Of a stretch of 64,000 nt of DNA, positions 20,901 through 29,756 are shown piece by piece. Origin of the DNA: Pseudanabaena sp. (GTDB lineage Bacteria > Cyanobacteriota > Cyanobacteriia > Pseudanabaenales > Pseudanabaenaceae); contig QBMK01000001.1 in the NCBI GenBank assembly GCA_003249035.1, forward strand, positions 230,745-294,744, given 5' to 3'. The notes below the pieces were generated by a model, which made no database searches, was not told where the DNA came from, and saw only the letters and a program-made list of their open reading frames with translations. The position numbers were made by a program, and so were the translations under genes. Each line of letters begins with the position of its first letter. Position 1 is the stretch's first letter.

Positions 20901-20999
20901 CATCAAAAAAGTACGTTCAGCTTCGTCTGGACGCAGGTTGACGATTTTTAGAAATCGGCGCATCGAAGAATTAGAGTTAGGAATGACAGGTGCATTCAT
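17967..20999 (-). CDS. NTT (nucleotide transporter)-like / MFS membrane domain fused to HEAT repeats
   Basis: About 12 TM helices with FNIREIKRAFPLISTGIIVAEIVGG, then a HEAT-like helical repeat region. Likely start MNAPVIPNS at 20999, not 21065. Confidence 0.72.
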   Translation of the reverse strand: MNAPVIPNSNSSMRRFLKIVNLRPDEAERTFLMFLFYGATSIGAVWLEISSSTLFLEAYSAEKLTYIYIATAFVVTAFGVLYSWLQKIFPLRWVMLGISCMLALPLPFAWMGLMQKGTYIYMAAVFAIRLWVEGIYVLSNINNDIAANQLFNIREIKRAFPLISTGIIVAEIVGGFSYPFLVAWGGGAANMTLATCFMLAIGSGVLFYLSSRYKQAFPNSVYNNEEDRLISTRTLKGNIRKYVWLLFGFFIAAQVLFFLIEFQYQSQLEIHLKTEEAIGSFLGIFGGIMGLFKLSLQLFGSSRIIERIGVFFAVMMPPIGIIITGTLAGFAPFGFLVGFVVLKFFDELFRFTIVAATAPTLFQAVPDQVRSQIQSFVRGIADPLATGAAGILIWVVSEIFRRNGFGSNVFAHWFAGVIVLVAIIWVLVIWLLRRGYLELLIQSVERGQLSLLTVDTREVRRAVSESMTRAETQVEQSVCIDLLTQIVPQSVGETLAPMLSQMNPGLQEQSIAAMLENPEPRYLSYIREVMQSPQASPQVQALCLRYVLLADEKNRDIDGLRKYLGPEQNPIIRGTAVALMMRLGASTQVAEATNTLRHMITSSSQPERVLGCRALAEAAFMQSLHFYVPQLLQDPSIEVRCALLRAIAATRASEYFPSIIRGLHYKATRKAAHEALVSLGDEAIPSLLELSSSDRSPDNVKTQAWDILGEIASQASISVLVNNLSKSWGKHRKQILRTLIRIPQERGIEAILELMGRSGIENMVIQELGVMTEAWAGVEDMSQVSSTEAGLLIDSLNNEAIGSLERIFLMMKLLYSASAIQAAAFNILSESKSSLARGMEILDNTVDLSVKQIILSVVDNRSIADKLTILSGIHTYKPLTPSSRLHQLVDLRYCLSDWTLACCFHVARTQHWKVPADTMLKCLEHPTGFVRESVISYLQVASPRSLLKVLPHLLNDRDSLVLAQVRAISYYFQNNGKNNLNLSDNLNHSKDLDTHVRAEIGDNPNGYGES

Positions 21000-21064
21000 C
21001 AGGGTGTATTCACGGATGATGGCAATCGTTTGACGATATGGTACTACAAGAACGCAAATCTGCA

Positions 21065-21856
21065 ATGACAGCTATTTCGCCAATCACCTCAATTTCGCAA
21101 GGACATCTCAATATTTGGGAAATTTGTCGGCGTAGATATCAATATAATTTTTTAGAGGACTTGAGTTTACCCGAAGCTGATTTGCAGCGCAAAAAGAATT
21201 TGCTGTTAGGGTCAAATTTTCACTTGCTGATGCAGCAAAAAGAGCTAGGGCTGGATATTTCGTCATTAGCAAGTAGCGATCCTAAGTTGCATTCATGGTT
21301 AGCAGCCTTTGAGCATCAGCCTCCAGAAATGATTGCGGGAGATCGACTCTGTGAACATCGACGCACTTTAGAAATGACTATCGAAATGTCGCTGCATCAT
21401 AGTCAGAATAGCGATCGTGGTCAAGCGTATTTTGTCTTAACTGCAATTTACGACTTTTTAATTTTGGGCGATCGCCAAGCGCAAATACTTGATTGGAAAA
21501 CCCATCAAATTGCGATCGCTGCTGAAAAGTTAAAAACCAATTGGCAAACTCGGCTGTATCTTTATCTAATTGCTAAGACAACTAGCTATTCACCAGAACA
21601 ATTATCGATGACCTATTGGTTTGCCAATACAGCCGAATCGGTAATTATTTCATATTCTCAAGCGGAGTACATAAGTACTGAAAACCAGTTAAAGCAAATT
21701 TTGACAGAAATCAACCAAGCAATTAATTATCCAAAATTACCGCTTAGTAGTCCTGACTGTAATTATTGTGAGTTTCGAGATCGCTGCGATCGGGGCAATA
21801 TTTTAACTTCTGCTACCCCTAGCAATATCGCCGATATTCCCGAAGTTACAATTTAG
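21065..21856 (+). CDS. PD-(D/E)XK nuclease family protein (RecB/Cas4-like)
   Basis: ILDWKTHQIA motif, QTRLYLYLI, C-terminal CNYCEFRDRC cysteine cluster. Confidence 0.82.
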   Translation: MTAISPITSISQGHLNIWEICRRRYQYNFLEDLSLPEADLQRKKNLLLGSNFHLLMQQKELGLDISSLASSDPKLHSWLAAFEHQPPEMIAGDRLCEHRRTLEMTIEMSLHHSQNSDRGQAYFVLTAIYDFLILGDRQAQILDWKTHQIAIAAEKLKTNWQTRLYLYLIAKTTSYSPEQLSMTYWFANTAESVIISYSQAEYISTENQLKQILTEINQAINYPKLPLSSPDCNYCEFRDRCDRGNILTSATPSNIADIPEVTI

Positions 21857-21909
21857 CTATATGCGTATATGAAATCGCGGGTTTTGATGTAAATGTGAGG
21901 ATGTGGGCG

Positions 21910-22064
21910 ATGAATAAGGTGGTTGGTATTGCGATGTTGACTTTTTTGGCTTGCGGGCAAGTGCAGATAGTGATGAGTGAAAGCATTCAAGCGCAGACAA
22001 CTCAAGCCCGTAAAGCAGAAGCAGATCGACTGTTGCAACAAGGGAATCAGCAATATCAAATTAG
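21910..22064 (+). pseudogene. Truncated N-terminus of a TPR (probably CHAT-type) protein
   Basis: MNKVVGIAMLTFLACGQVQIVMSES...KAEADRL..QG..Q nearly matches the gene starting at 63676, including 5' flank; broken at an IS end. Confidence 0.8.
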
Positions 22065-22572
22065 GGCACTGGTTCCGTTGGGTAGGGAAGGCATAACGAA
22101 TTGAGAATAGTTCCATCCATGACAAGCCAACATCCAAAACTCCTAATTTCACTGCCGGTATCACTTTAGTTATGCAATGAACCCTGACCAAGCGCCACTC
22201 CCAATCAATAATGCTCTTTTTCGAGACCCCAAAGATTCGGGCTGTCGCACTCAATCCTTGTCCTTCTGTTCGCGCTTTCACCATCTCAATGATCCGACTC
22301 AAGGGGGTTCTTAAGCCTGCCATCGGAGTCGCGAAGAGGTATCGCTGAAATAAATATCGCAACTCCGAAAATGATAGATGGTATGAGTGCCTTTATTTAG
22401 TGTCGGATAACGGGTACGAACATTCACCTTCGCGCTGTCACAGCAATGACAGTTCTGAGAGAATAATTCCATCATCTGCTCCCACTAATGTCTAGGGTTG
22501 GAGACAACTCTATATCTCTGTAATATAGCAGTATCAAGACTTTATGTCTCCTCACCCAACGGAACCAGTGCC
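22065..22572 (-). mobile_element. Degenerate, short IS1-family-like element
   Basis: TIR GGCACTGGTTCCGTTGGGT at 22065 and its reverse complement ACCCAACGGAACCAGTGCC ending at 22572; minus strand encodes LSRIIEMVKARTEGQGLSATARIFGVSKKSIIDWEWRL (transposase HTH remnant). Confidence 0.75.
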
Positions 22573-22689
22573 TAATCATTTAGATTATGGGCATACACTT
22601 TTGAAGCATAGATATAATAAATCTCGATTATGCTTAACACTTTGTAATAATTTTGTAATAGCATAAGGTTTAACTCCTCTCAATAACCA

Positions 22690-25686
22690 ATGACCTCTAT
22701 GTCGGAATCTTCTATAGCCGTGACAATTCAAGACTCGAGCATTGCAGAAACCACCGAAACATTATCTTTGAAGGTTCCAGCTTTTTCTTTAGCTAAAACA
22801 AATCAAGACTATATTGGCGAGACTCTTAGCGGAGTTGACTTTGCGCCAACCGATAGTTTTGTTAGCCGTCACATTGGTGCAAGCTCCTTAGAAATTCACC
22901 AAATGCTTATGGCAATTGGTTGTGATTCTATCGATGAGATGATTGCCAAGACTGTACCCGATGCCATCAGAATTAAGCAGCCATTGCAGCTAGGGGAAGC
23001 GAGAGGAGAATATGAACTATTGCAAGAACTAAAGGCGATCGCCTCCAAAAATCAGGTATGGCGATCCTATATTGGGACGGGCTATTACAATTGCATTACG
23101 CCGCCAATTATCCAGCGTAATATTTTGGAAAATCCTGGTTGGTACACACAGTACACCCCTTACCAAGCCGAGATTGCCCAAGGACGTTTGGAAGCTCTGC
23201 TCAATTTCCAAACCATGATTATTGATTTGACAGGTTTAGAAATTGCTAATGCTTCCCTCTTAGATGAAGGAACTGCCGCTGCTGAAGCGATGACTATGGC
23301 AGCAGGACTAGCCAAAAATAAGGGTAATAGATTCTTTGTTTCTGTTGATTGTCATCCCCAAACGATCGCAGTAGTTAAAACCCGCGCAATTCCTTTAGGA
23401 ATTGAAGTAGTGGTGGCTAAACACGATCAGTTTGAATTTGACAAAGAATACTTTGGGGCTTTGTTGCAATATCCCGCTAGCGATGGTGCGATCTATGATT
23501 ACAGTGAATGTATTACTAAAATTCACGCACATGGTGGTTTGGCGATTGTGGCGGCGGATTTACTTGCCCTAACCTTGATTAAGGCTCCAGCTGAATTTGG
23601 TGCAGATATTGCGATCGGTAGCGCTCAAAGATTTGGCGTTCCATTTGGCTATGGCGGGCCCCATGCCGCTTACATGGCAACCAAGGAAGCTTACAAACGT
23701 CAAATGCCAGGGCGCATGATTGGAGTTTCTAAAGATGTGCATGGTCGTCCTGCTCTGCGTTTGGCGCTACAAACCCGCGAGCAGCATATCCGCCGAGACA
23801 AGGCAACCAGTAACATTTGCACTGCTCAAGTATTGCTAGCGATCATGGCGAGTATGTACGCGGTTTACCACGGTGCAGAAGGCTTACAGCGAATTGCAAA
23901 GCGTGTCAATCTGTTAACCGCAACCCTTGCGCAATCCTTAGAGAAGTTAGGTCATACTGTTTCCCATCAAGCCTTTTTCGATACGATTCGCGTTGAGCTA
24001 AAAGGAATCACTAGTGATGAGATCAGAACTAGAGCCGCTGCTAAACAGATTAATTTGCGTTACTTCGCCGATGGTGCGATCGCAATTAGTCTCGACGAAA
24101 CCGTCTCCAAGCAAGATTTACTAGATCTAATCGCTATATTTTCTGGAGATCAATTACGAATTACGAATTACGAATTACGAGCTTCTGATTCTCAATTCGT
24201 AATTCCTAATTCCCTAATTCGTAATTCCCCTTACCTCACCCATCCCACATTCAATTCCTATCATTCCGAATCAGAACTACTGCGTTATATCTATCGTCTC
24301 CAATCTAAGGATTTATCATTGACGACCTCTATGATTCCTTTAGGCTCTTGCACGATGAAGTTGAATGCAACTTCAGAAATGCTTCCCGTCACATGGTCAG
24401 AATTTGGCAATATTCATCCATTTGCTCCTTTAGAGCAAACTCAAGGCTATCAGATTCTATTTGAACAGTTAAAAAATTGGCTAGCCGAAATCACAGGCTT
24501 TGCAGGCGTATCTCTCCAGCCTAACGCAGGCTCACAAGGTGAATATGCAGGGCTGCTGACAATTCGCGAATATCACCAACATCGAGGTCAAACTAATCGT
24601 CATATTTGCCTAATACCAACCTCGGCACATGGCACAAATCCCGCTAGTGCAGTCATGGCTGGCATGAAAGTCGTCACCGTGAATTGTGATAATGAAGGAA
24701 ATATTGATATTGATGATTTAAAGTCCAAAGCTGAAAAGCATCAGCATGAACTGGCGGCGCTGATGGTTACCTATCCTTCTACTCACGGGGTGTTTGAAGA
24801 AGCAATTAAGGATATTTGCGATCTAATTCACTATTACGGCGGACAGGTGTATATGGATGGCGCAAACATGAATGCTCAAGTTGGCATCTGTCGCCCAGGG
24901 GATATCGGCGCAGATGTTTGCCATCTAAACTTGCACAAAACTTTCTGTATCCCTCATGGTGGTGGTGGTCCTGGGATGGGTCCAATTTGTGTTGCGCCAC
25001 AGCTAGTTCCATTTCTGCCAAAACATCCTTTTAACGGAGAGCCTGAGCAAACTACAATTTCGGCAGCCCCTTGGGGTAGTGCTAGTATTCTCACAATTTC
25101 ATGGGTATATATTGCGCTGATGGGAGCAAAGGGTTTAAAGCTTGCTACTGAAGTCGCGATCTTGAATGCTAACTATATGGCTCAACGGCTTGCACCGCAC
25201 TATCCAATTCTCTACACTGGCAAAAATGGCTTAGTTGCCCATGAATGCATAATTGATTTACATGACTGCAAAGCGATCGCAGGGATCGAGGTGGATGATG
25301 TGGCTAAGCGCCTTATGGATTATGGATTTCATGCTCCCACGATGTCTTGGCCAGTGGCAGGAACAATGATGATCGAGCCAACGGAGAGCGAATCGAAAGC
25401 GGAACTCGATCGCTTCTGTGATGCGATGATTTCCATCAAGGAAGAAGTCAATGCGATCGCTTCTGGAGATATGGATAAACTTGATAATCCGCTAAAAAAT
25501 GCTCCTCATACCGCTGAGACACTTCTTGCTGATTTGTGGAACCATCCCTATACACGCAATCAAGCTGCTTACCCTGCACCTTGGCTCAAGGAGCATAAGT
25601 TTTGGACAAGCGTCGGACGCATTGACAACGCTTTTGGCGATCGCAATTTTGTCTGTTCTTGTTTACCGATAGAAGCTTACGAATAA
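22690..25686 (+). CDS. gcvP: Glycine dehydrogenase (decarboxylating), P protein
   Basis: [68 protein letters not shown]. Confidence 0.97.
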   Translation: MTSMSESSIAVTIQDSSIAETTETLSLKVPAFSLAKTNQDYIGETLSGVDFAPTDSFVSRHIGASSLEIHQMLMAIGCDSIDEMIAKTVPDAIRIKQPLQLGEARGEYELLQELKAIASKNQVWRSYIGTGYYNCITPPIIQRNILENPGWYTQYTPYQAEIAQGRLEALLNFQTMIIDLTGLEIANASLLDEGTAAAEAMTMAAGLAKNKGNRFFVSVDCHPQTIAVVKTRAIPLGIEVVVAKHDQFEFDKEYFGALLQYPASDGAIYDYSECITKIHAHGGLAIVAADLLALTLIKAPAEFGADIAIGSAQRFGVPFGYGGPHAAYMATKEAYKRQMPGRMIGVSKDVHGRPALRLALQTREQHIRRDKATSNICTAQVLLAIMASMYAVYHGAEGLQRIAKRVNLLTATLAQSLEKLGHTVSHQAFFDTIRVELKGITSDEIRTRAAAKQINLRYFADGAIAISLDETVSKQDLLDLIAIFSGDQLRITNYELRASDSQFVIPNSLIRNSPYLTHPTFNSYHSESELLRYIYRLQSKDLSLTTSMIPLGSCTMKLNATSEMLPVTWSEFGNIHPFAPLEQTQGYQILFEQLKNWLAEITGFAGVSLQPNAGSQGEYAGLLTIREYHQHRGQTNRHICLIPTSAHGTNPASAVMAGMKVVTVNCDNEGNIDIDDLKSKAEKHQHELAALMVTYPSTHGVFEEAIKDICDLIHYYGGQVYMDGANMNAQVGICRPGDIGADVCHLNLHKTFCIPHGGGGPGMGPICVAPQLVPFLPKHPFNGEPEQTTISAAPWGSASILTISWVYIALMGAKGLKLATEVAILNANYMAQRLAPHYPILYTGKNGLVAHECIIDLHDCKAIAGIEVDDVAKRLMDYGFHAPTMSWPVAGTMMIEPTESESKAELDRFCDAMISIKEEVNAIASGDMDKLDNPLKNAPHTAETLLADLWNHPYTRNQAAYPAPWLKEHKFWTSVGRIDNAFGDRNFVCSCLPIEAYE
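24151..24230. repeat. STRR-like heptamer inverted repeat inside gcvP
   Basis: (aattacg)n: caattacgaattacgaattacgaattacga ... caattcgtaattcctaattccctaattcgtaattc; read through in frame as [27 protein letters not shown]. Confidence 0.85.
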
Positions 25687-25693
25687 TATCGCT

Positions 25694-25746
25694 AAAACCC
25701 AAAAGATAATTGCGGGGCAAAGCTCCGCAATTATCTTTTGGGTTTT
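25694..25746. repeat. Long hairpin, AAAACCCAAA type
   Basis: aaaacccaaaagataattgcggggcaaagctccgcaattatcttttgggtttt; immediately after gcvP. Confidence 0.85.
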
Positions 25747-25795
25747 AAACTTGGTCATCAAAATGTTAGAGCGCTTGGCGCTCAACCCCGAACAA

Positions 25796-25844
25796 AGAAA
25801 TTTTTTAAAAGTGTTGCTTCGCAACACTTTTAAAAAATTTCTTG
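25796..25844. terminator. Long perfect hairpin
   Basis: aagaaattttttaaaagtgttgcttcgcaacacttttaaaaaatttctt. Confidence 0.8.
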
Positions 25845-25864
25845 TGGTTCGTTTAACTTTTTGG

Positions 25865-26743
25865 CTACTTTGGCGATCTTGGTGATTTTGTGCCACTTTT
25901 GGGCTTATTAAAACCATGCCCTGATTTACTAGAATCTTTGGTGATTTGAGATTTAGGCAAGGGTGCGATCGGTTCTTGAGATTCAGTTTGGGGAGTTGTT
26001 GGTAAAGTTTCTTCAGATATAAGCTTGAGGTTTGTCTCTGGAATAATGGCACTGATTGTCTCGACAACAATTTCTGGCTCAGGTTCTAAAACTTGCTCAA
26101 ATATTGTAATTGTTTCAGCGATCGAGATCGGCTCTTGAACTTGAGGGTTGCTATCCTGTTTACTAATACCTTGATTGGCTTTAGTTGGTTTAGTAGAGGC
26201 TTTTGTCTTTTTGGAACTTGTAATTGATTCAGAGACAGCTTTTTTCTTTTTGGAATTAACTACCTGTGGTGCTGCTGAGACATTTTCTGAATTAGTTTCA
26301 GAAACTTCTTGGTGAGAAATCTCAACGATGGGCTGAAGAATGACTTCGGGAAAGGCTCCTGACGTTATTTCATCAACCTCAACAGCTCCATTTTCTAAAG
26401 TCTCAGCAATAGGCTGTTCAACAGACTTTTTAGGTGATTTTTTAGGTGAGATCTCATGATGAACTTCAAGAATGGGTTCATTGATTTGCTCAGAAGCAGT
26501 ATTTTCAGGATTGACCTTTAATACTTCAAGCTGAGGATGAATAGATACATTAATAATCTTGCCACCATGTCGCTGGATTGTTTGCAGCTTTCTAGAAAGG
26601 GAACTGTACGGAACAATAACTGTATGAGTTGTAGCGCCTTGAAGTCTTTCTGTGAAATTGCCACCTGTAAATTCAATCAAGATGCGGCGACTGTTGTAAG
26701 CACCAAAGTTTGTGCTAGCAGTATTAATGTCTAAACTTTTCAT
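25865..26743 (-). CDS. Protein with N-terminal CpcD-like (phycobilisome linker) domain and long low-complexity tail
   Basis: THTVIVPYSSLSRKLQTIQRHGGKIINVSIHP resembles CpcD (PF01383); the remainder is Glu/Lys/Ser/Pro-rich. Confidence 0.65.
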   Translation of the reverse strand: MKSLDINTASTNFGAYNSRRILIEFTGGNFTERLQGATTHTVIVPYSSLSRKLQTIQRHGGKIINVSIHPQLEVLKVNPENTASEQINEPILEVHHEISPKKSPKKSVEQPIAETLENGAVEVDEITSGAFPEVILQPIVEISHQEVSETNSENVSAAPQVVNSKKKKAVSESITSSKKTKASTKPTKANQGISKQDSNPQVQEPISIAETITIFEQVLEPEPEIVVETISAIIPETNLKLISEETLPTTPQTESQEPIAPLPKSQITKDSSKSGHGFNKPKSGTKSPRSPK

Positions 26744-26890
26744 GTCAAACTCATCCTAGCGATTGTAAAAATGCGATCGCCCATCAAAAATGTTTTATAT
26801 AAACAATCCATATTAACGTGATCTGCAACTAAAAGTCTGAAACCTTCATTTTCCGTATTGAGTTGACCGATTTTTTGGATACTTAGCTAC

Positions 26891-27562
26891 TTATTTAGGT
26901 AATCCTGCTTCTAGGGCGGCGGCAACAACATAGTGGTTTTCGTCTTTTTGGAGCTTAGCAAGTAGTGGCTTGGCTCTGAGATTAGTAGAAATGCTGAGGG
27001 TGGTTGCAGCTCGCAATCGATCGCGCCAAAACTCGGCACTAGCTAAGTCGGTCAGTAAATCTAAGGCTTCGGACTCATATTTGCTTTTTAGCAGGATACC
27101 CAAAGCTATGATTGCTGTTTCTTTGACAGTCTGAGTCGGATCGAGCAGCGCTAAATTAATGATATTTAGCAAAATATCTGGGCGATCGCATTCCATCAAA
27201 ATTGCCAGAATCGTTTGACGGGTGAGCCAGTTTTGATTACGCTCAAATAAATTTTGTAGAAACGGTAAGGAGCGATCTCCAAATTCAAACAGCGTATTTG
27301 CAATCTCAGAAATCACGTTGTCATCCTTCTCTCGCTCTAACAGGCTGATCAAAACTTGAAATGACTGTTCGGTGAGATGATTGCCTAAACCCATTACGGC
27401 AAAGCGCCGACATAAAAAATCATTACTAATAGTTAGTCCTTGCAAAAATGGCACAACTTCGTCAGATGGGGCTTGTGACAACTCATCAAGAGCTAACTTG
27501 CGATCGTAAATCGAACCACTGCGAAATAACAACTCTAGTTGAGCAAAGCGATCGCTATCCAT
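26891..27562 (-). CDS. HEAT-repeat protein
   Basis: Repeated helical pairs such as ALDELSQAPSDEVVPFLQGL and AIIALGILLKSKYESEALDLLTDLA. Confidence 0.75.
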   Translation of the reverse strand: MDSDRFAQLELLFRSGSIYDRKLALDELSQAPSDEVVPFLQGLTISNDFLCRRFAVMGLGNHLTEQSFQVLISLLEREKDDNVISEIANTLFEFGDRSLPFLQNLFERNQNWLTRQTILAILMECDRPDILLNIINLALLDPTQTVKETAIIALGILLKSKYESEALDLLTDLASAEFWRDRLRAATTLSISTNLRAKPLLAKLQKDENHYVVAAALEAGLPK

Positions 27563-28118
27563 AAGTGAAATCCTTTAGTTCTACATTGAAAATCTCATCA
27601 AAAGGTTTCGATGCGATCGTCGCATCCCAAGAAATACTCTGCAAACAGTTAGTCCCCACTGATGTCTCAACCACATCCACACCCCAATCTTCAGTCTGCA
27701 AAGCATCTGGTGAAGCACTGGTTGGAGGCGTGGTTTTGCTACCACCTAAGACTAAAATTTCTGGCAAAGACTTACGATCCAGCCCTTGACGGATGAGTTG
27801 ATCGGCTAGAGCTTGAGCGCAAAATTCACCAATTTGCTTCGGCGAATACTGGTCGCTATCAAACAAAATTTCGACAGTCCAATGGGGATGATTAATTAGT
27901 CGAGTTTGGCAAGATCTGCGATCGCCTAAACCAATCTGAAATACTTCAGCAAACTCTTCACGGCTGAGGGCTGGTGCTATGTCGGTTGAAACATCAAAGT
28001 TGTGGGAGAGCAGCACTCGCCCTCGAGCCGAATTATTCAAGATATTACTCAGGATTTCTGGTGGCTTCATGGCTATCGTCAGACACTCTGACAACAAAGT
28101 AAAGTAACCCGACGACAT
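27555..28118 (-). CDS. Conserved hypothetical protein, overlapping the HEAT gene by 8 nt
   Basis: Complete ORF; likely start is the internal MKPPEILSNILNN; coupled to the downstream gene. Confidence 0.6.
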   Translation of the reverse strand: MSSGYFTLLSECLTIAMKPPEILSNILNNSARGRVLLSHNFDVSTDIAPALSREEFAEVFQIGLGDRRSCQTRLINHPHWTVEILFDSDQYSPKQIGEFCAQALADQLIRQGLDRKSLPEILVLGGSKTTPPTSASPDALQTEDWGVDVVETSVGTNCLQSISWDATIASKPFDEIFNVELKDFTYG

Positions 28119-28133
28119 AAATTTCCTGAAAAA

Positions 28134-28179
28134 AAATTTGGGTTTTACCTTGCCAAAGGCAAGGTAAAACCCAAATTTT
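28134..28179. terminator. Long hairpin
   Basis: aaatttgggttttaccttgccaaaggcaaggtaaaacccaaattt. Confidence 0.75.
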
Positions 28180-28191
28180 TCAAGGCTTAGG

Positions 28192-28286
28192 TTATATAGC
28201 GATGAAAGAGATAGCTAGGACAAATCAAAACCCAAATAAATGGAGGCGGCGCTTCGCGCCGCCTCCATTTATTTGGCTTCTATCCT
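28192..28286. repeat. Long hairpin, GGACAWAAAACCCAAA family, with conserved left flank
   Basis: tatatagcgatgaaagagatagctaggacaaatcaaaacccaaataaatggaggcggcgcttcgcgccgcctccatttatttgg; left flank shared with copy 1. Confidence 0.85.
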
Positions 28287-28309
28287 AAAAAAGAGCGATC
28301 GCTAGTGGA

Positions 28310-29455
28310 TTAAAGCCGACTCGATCGCACTGCATTAGCGAGATCTGTTAAAACATCAACAGTGGTCTCAAAGTTAATACAACCATCGGTAATACTCTTG
28401 CCATATTCTAATTTGGCTAATTCTTTCAAAGGCTGCTTGCCTCGATTGAGATGACTTTCGAGCATGATACCGACAATATGCTCTGAACCATTACGCACCT
28501 GCTCAGCGATATCTTGCAGCACAGATGGCTGAAGGTTGTAATCCTGACCGCTATTGTCGTGACTGCAATCAACCATCATGAAAGGCTGTAACTTACGATC
28601 TTTAAGTCGATTGGCGATCGCTTCTACATGTACATTGTCGTAATTTGGTCCCTGTTTGCCGCCGCGTAAAACGATATGCCCATCAGGATTGCCTGTCGTG
28701 GTGACAATACTTGCCCTCCCTTCATTGTTGACCCCTAGAAAACGGTGGGGCTGACGGGCTGACAGCAATGCGTTAATCGCTACATCAATGCTGCCATCAG
28801 TGCCATTTTTGAAACCGACGGGCATCGATAAGCCCGAGGACATTTCGCGGTGAGTTTGGCTCTCGGTTGTCCGCGCCCCGATCGCAGTCCATGAGATCAG
28901 ATCGGCAAGGTACTGCGGCACGATTGGGTCGAGCAGTTCTGTCGCACTGGGCAAGCCCAACTTCGCCACATCTAGCAATAATTCTCGCGCTAGGCGAATA
29001 CCGAAATTAATATCAAATGTACCGTTGAGGTGCGGATCGTTAATCAGCCCTTTCCAGCCCACTGTGGTGCGGGGCTTCTCGAAATAAACACGCATCACGA
29101 TTTCCAATGCATCGCTTACCCCGTCACGGAATTTTGCTAGCTTTTCAGCATATTCCCTTGCTGCCTTAACATCATGAATTGAGCAAGGTCCAACGACAAC
29201 TAGTAAACGACGATCGCTACCATTCAAAATATTTCTGATTCTGGTTCTAGCACTTGCCACGACTTTGGCGATCGCGGTCGTAATTGGTAATTCTGCTTTT
29301 ACCTCCACAGGCGCTAATAGCGGGCAAGTCTCGACCACATGCAGATCGCTCGTCTTAAGTTGCTCTAAATTTTCTTCTAATACTGATATGCCTTGACCAG
29401 CCTTTTGGTCAAAAAGTTGGGAGAGTTCAATTGGTGACACTCTATTTGACTCCAC
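28310..29455 (-). CDS. 3-deoxy-7-phosphoheptulonate synthase, class I
   Basis: LLVVVGPCSIHD, MRVYFEKPRTTVGWKGLINDP, GFKNGTDG, HIVLRGGKQGPNYD, MVDCSHDNSGQ. Confidence 0.96.
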   Translation of the reverse strand: MESNRVSPIELSQLFDQKAGQGISVLEENLEQLKTSDLHVVETCPLLAPVEVKAELPITTAIAKVVASARTRIRNILNGSDRRLLVVVGPCSIHDVKAAREYAEKLAKFRDGVSDALEIVMRVYFEKPRTTVGWKGLINDPHLNGTFDINFGIRLARELLLDVAKLGLPSATELLDPIVPQYLADLISWTAIGARTTESQTHREMSSGLSMPVGFKNGTDGSIDVAINALLSARQPHRFLGVNNEGRASIVTTTGNPDGHIVLRGGKQGPNYDNVHVEAIANRLKDRKLQPFMMVDCSHDNSGQDYNLQPSVLQDIAEQVRNGSEHIVGIMLESHLNRGKQPLKELAKLEYGKSITDGCINFETTVDVLTDLANAVRSSRL

Positions 29456-29756
29456 ATAAATATCTACATATACTTTAGCCTCCTAGAGGGGTTAACGTAT
29501 CCTACCGATAGATTTTTCTTGCAAAATCAGGTGCAGAAAGTGAATATTTTTAGGGCTCTGGAATGTTTTGGAATAACTGCTCTATTTGAGCTCGGTGGAG
29601 CTTATTTGATTTGGTTATGGCTTCGAGAGAGTAGAAGCATTTGGTTCTTTCGATCGTAAGTTCTCGCTATAGAGTGTATTGTCAAAAGGGATTACCAATG
29701 CGTTTGCGATTTGTCAATGCATTGGTTAAACGCTTTCCTGAAAACCCTAAAAATCA

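Noticed and set aside
22573-22689. Glycine riboswitch upstream of gcvP
   Set aside because: No glycine aptamer-like conserved segments seen; the short leader follows an IS end.
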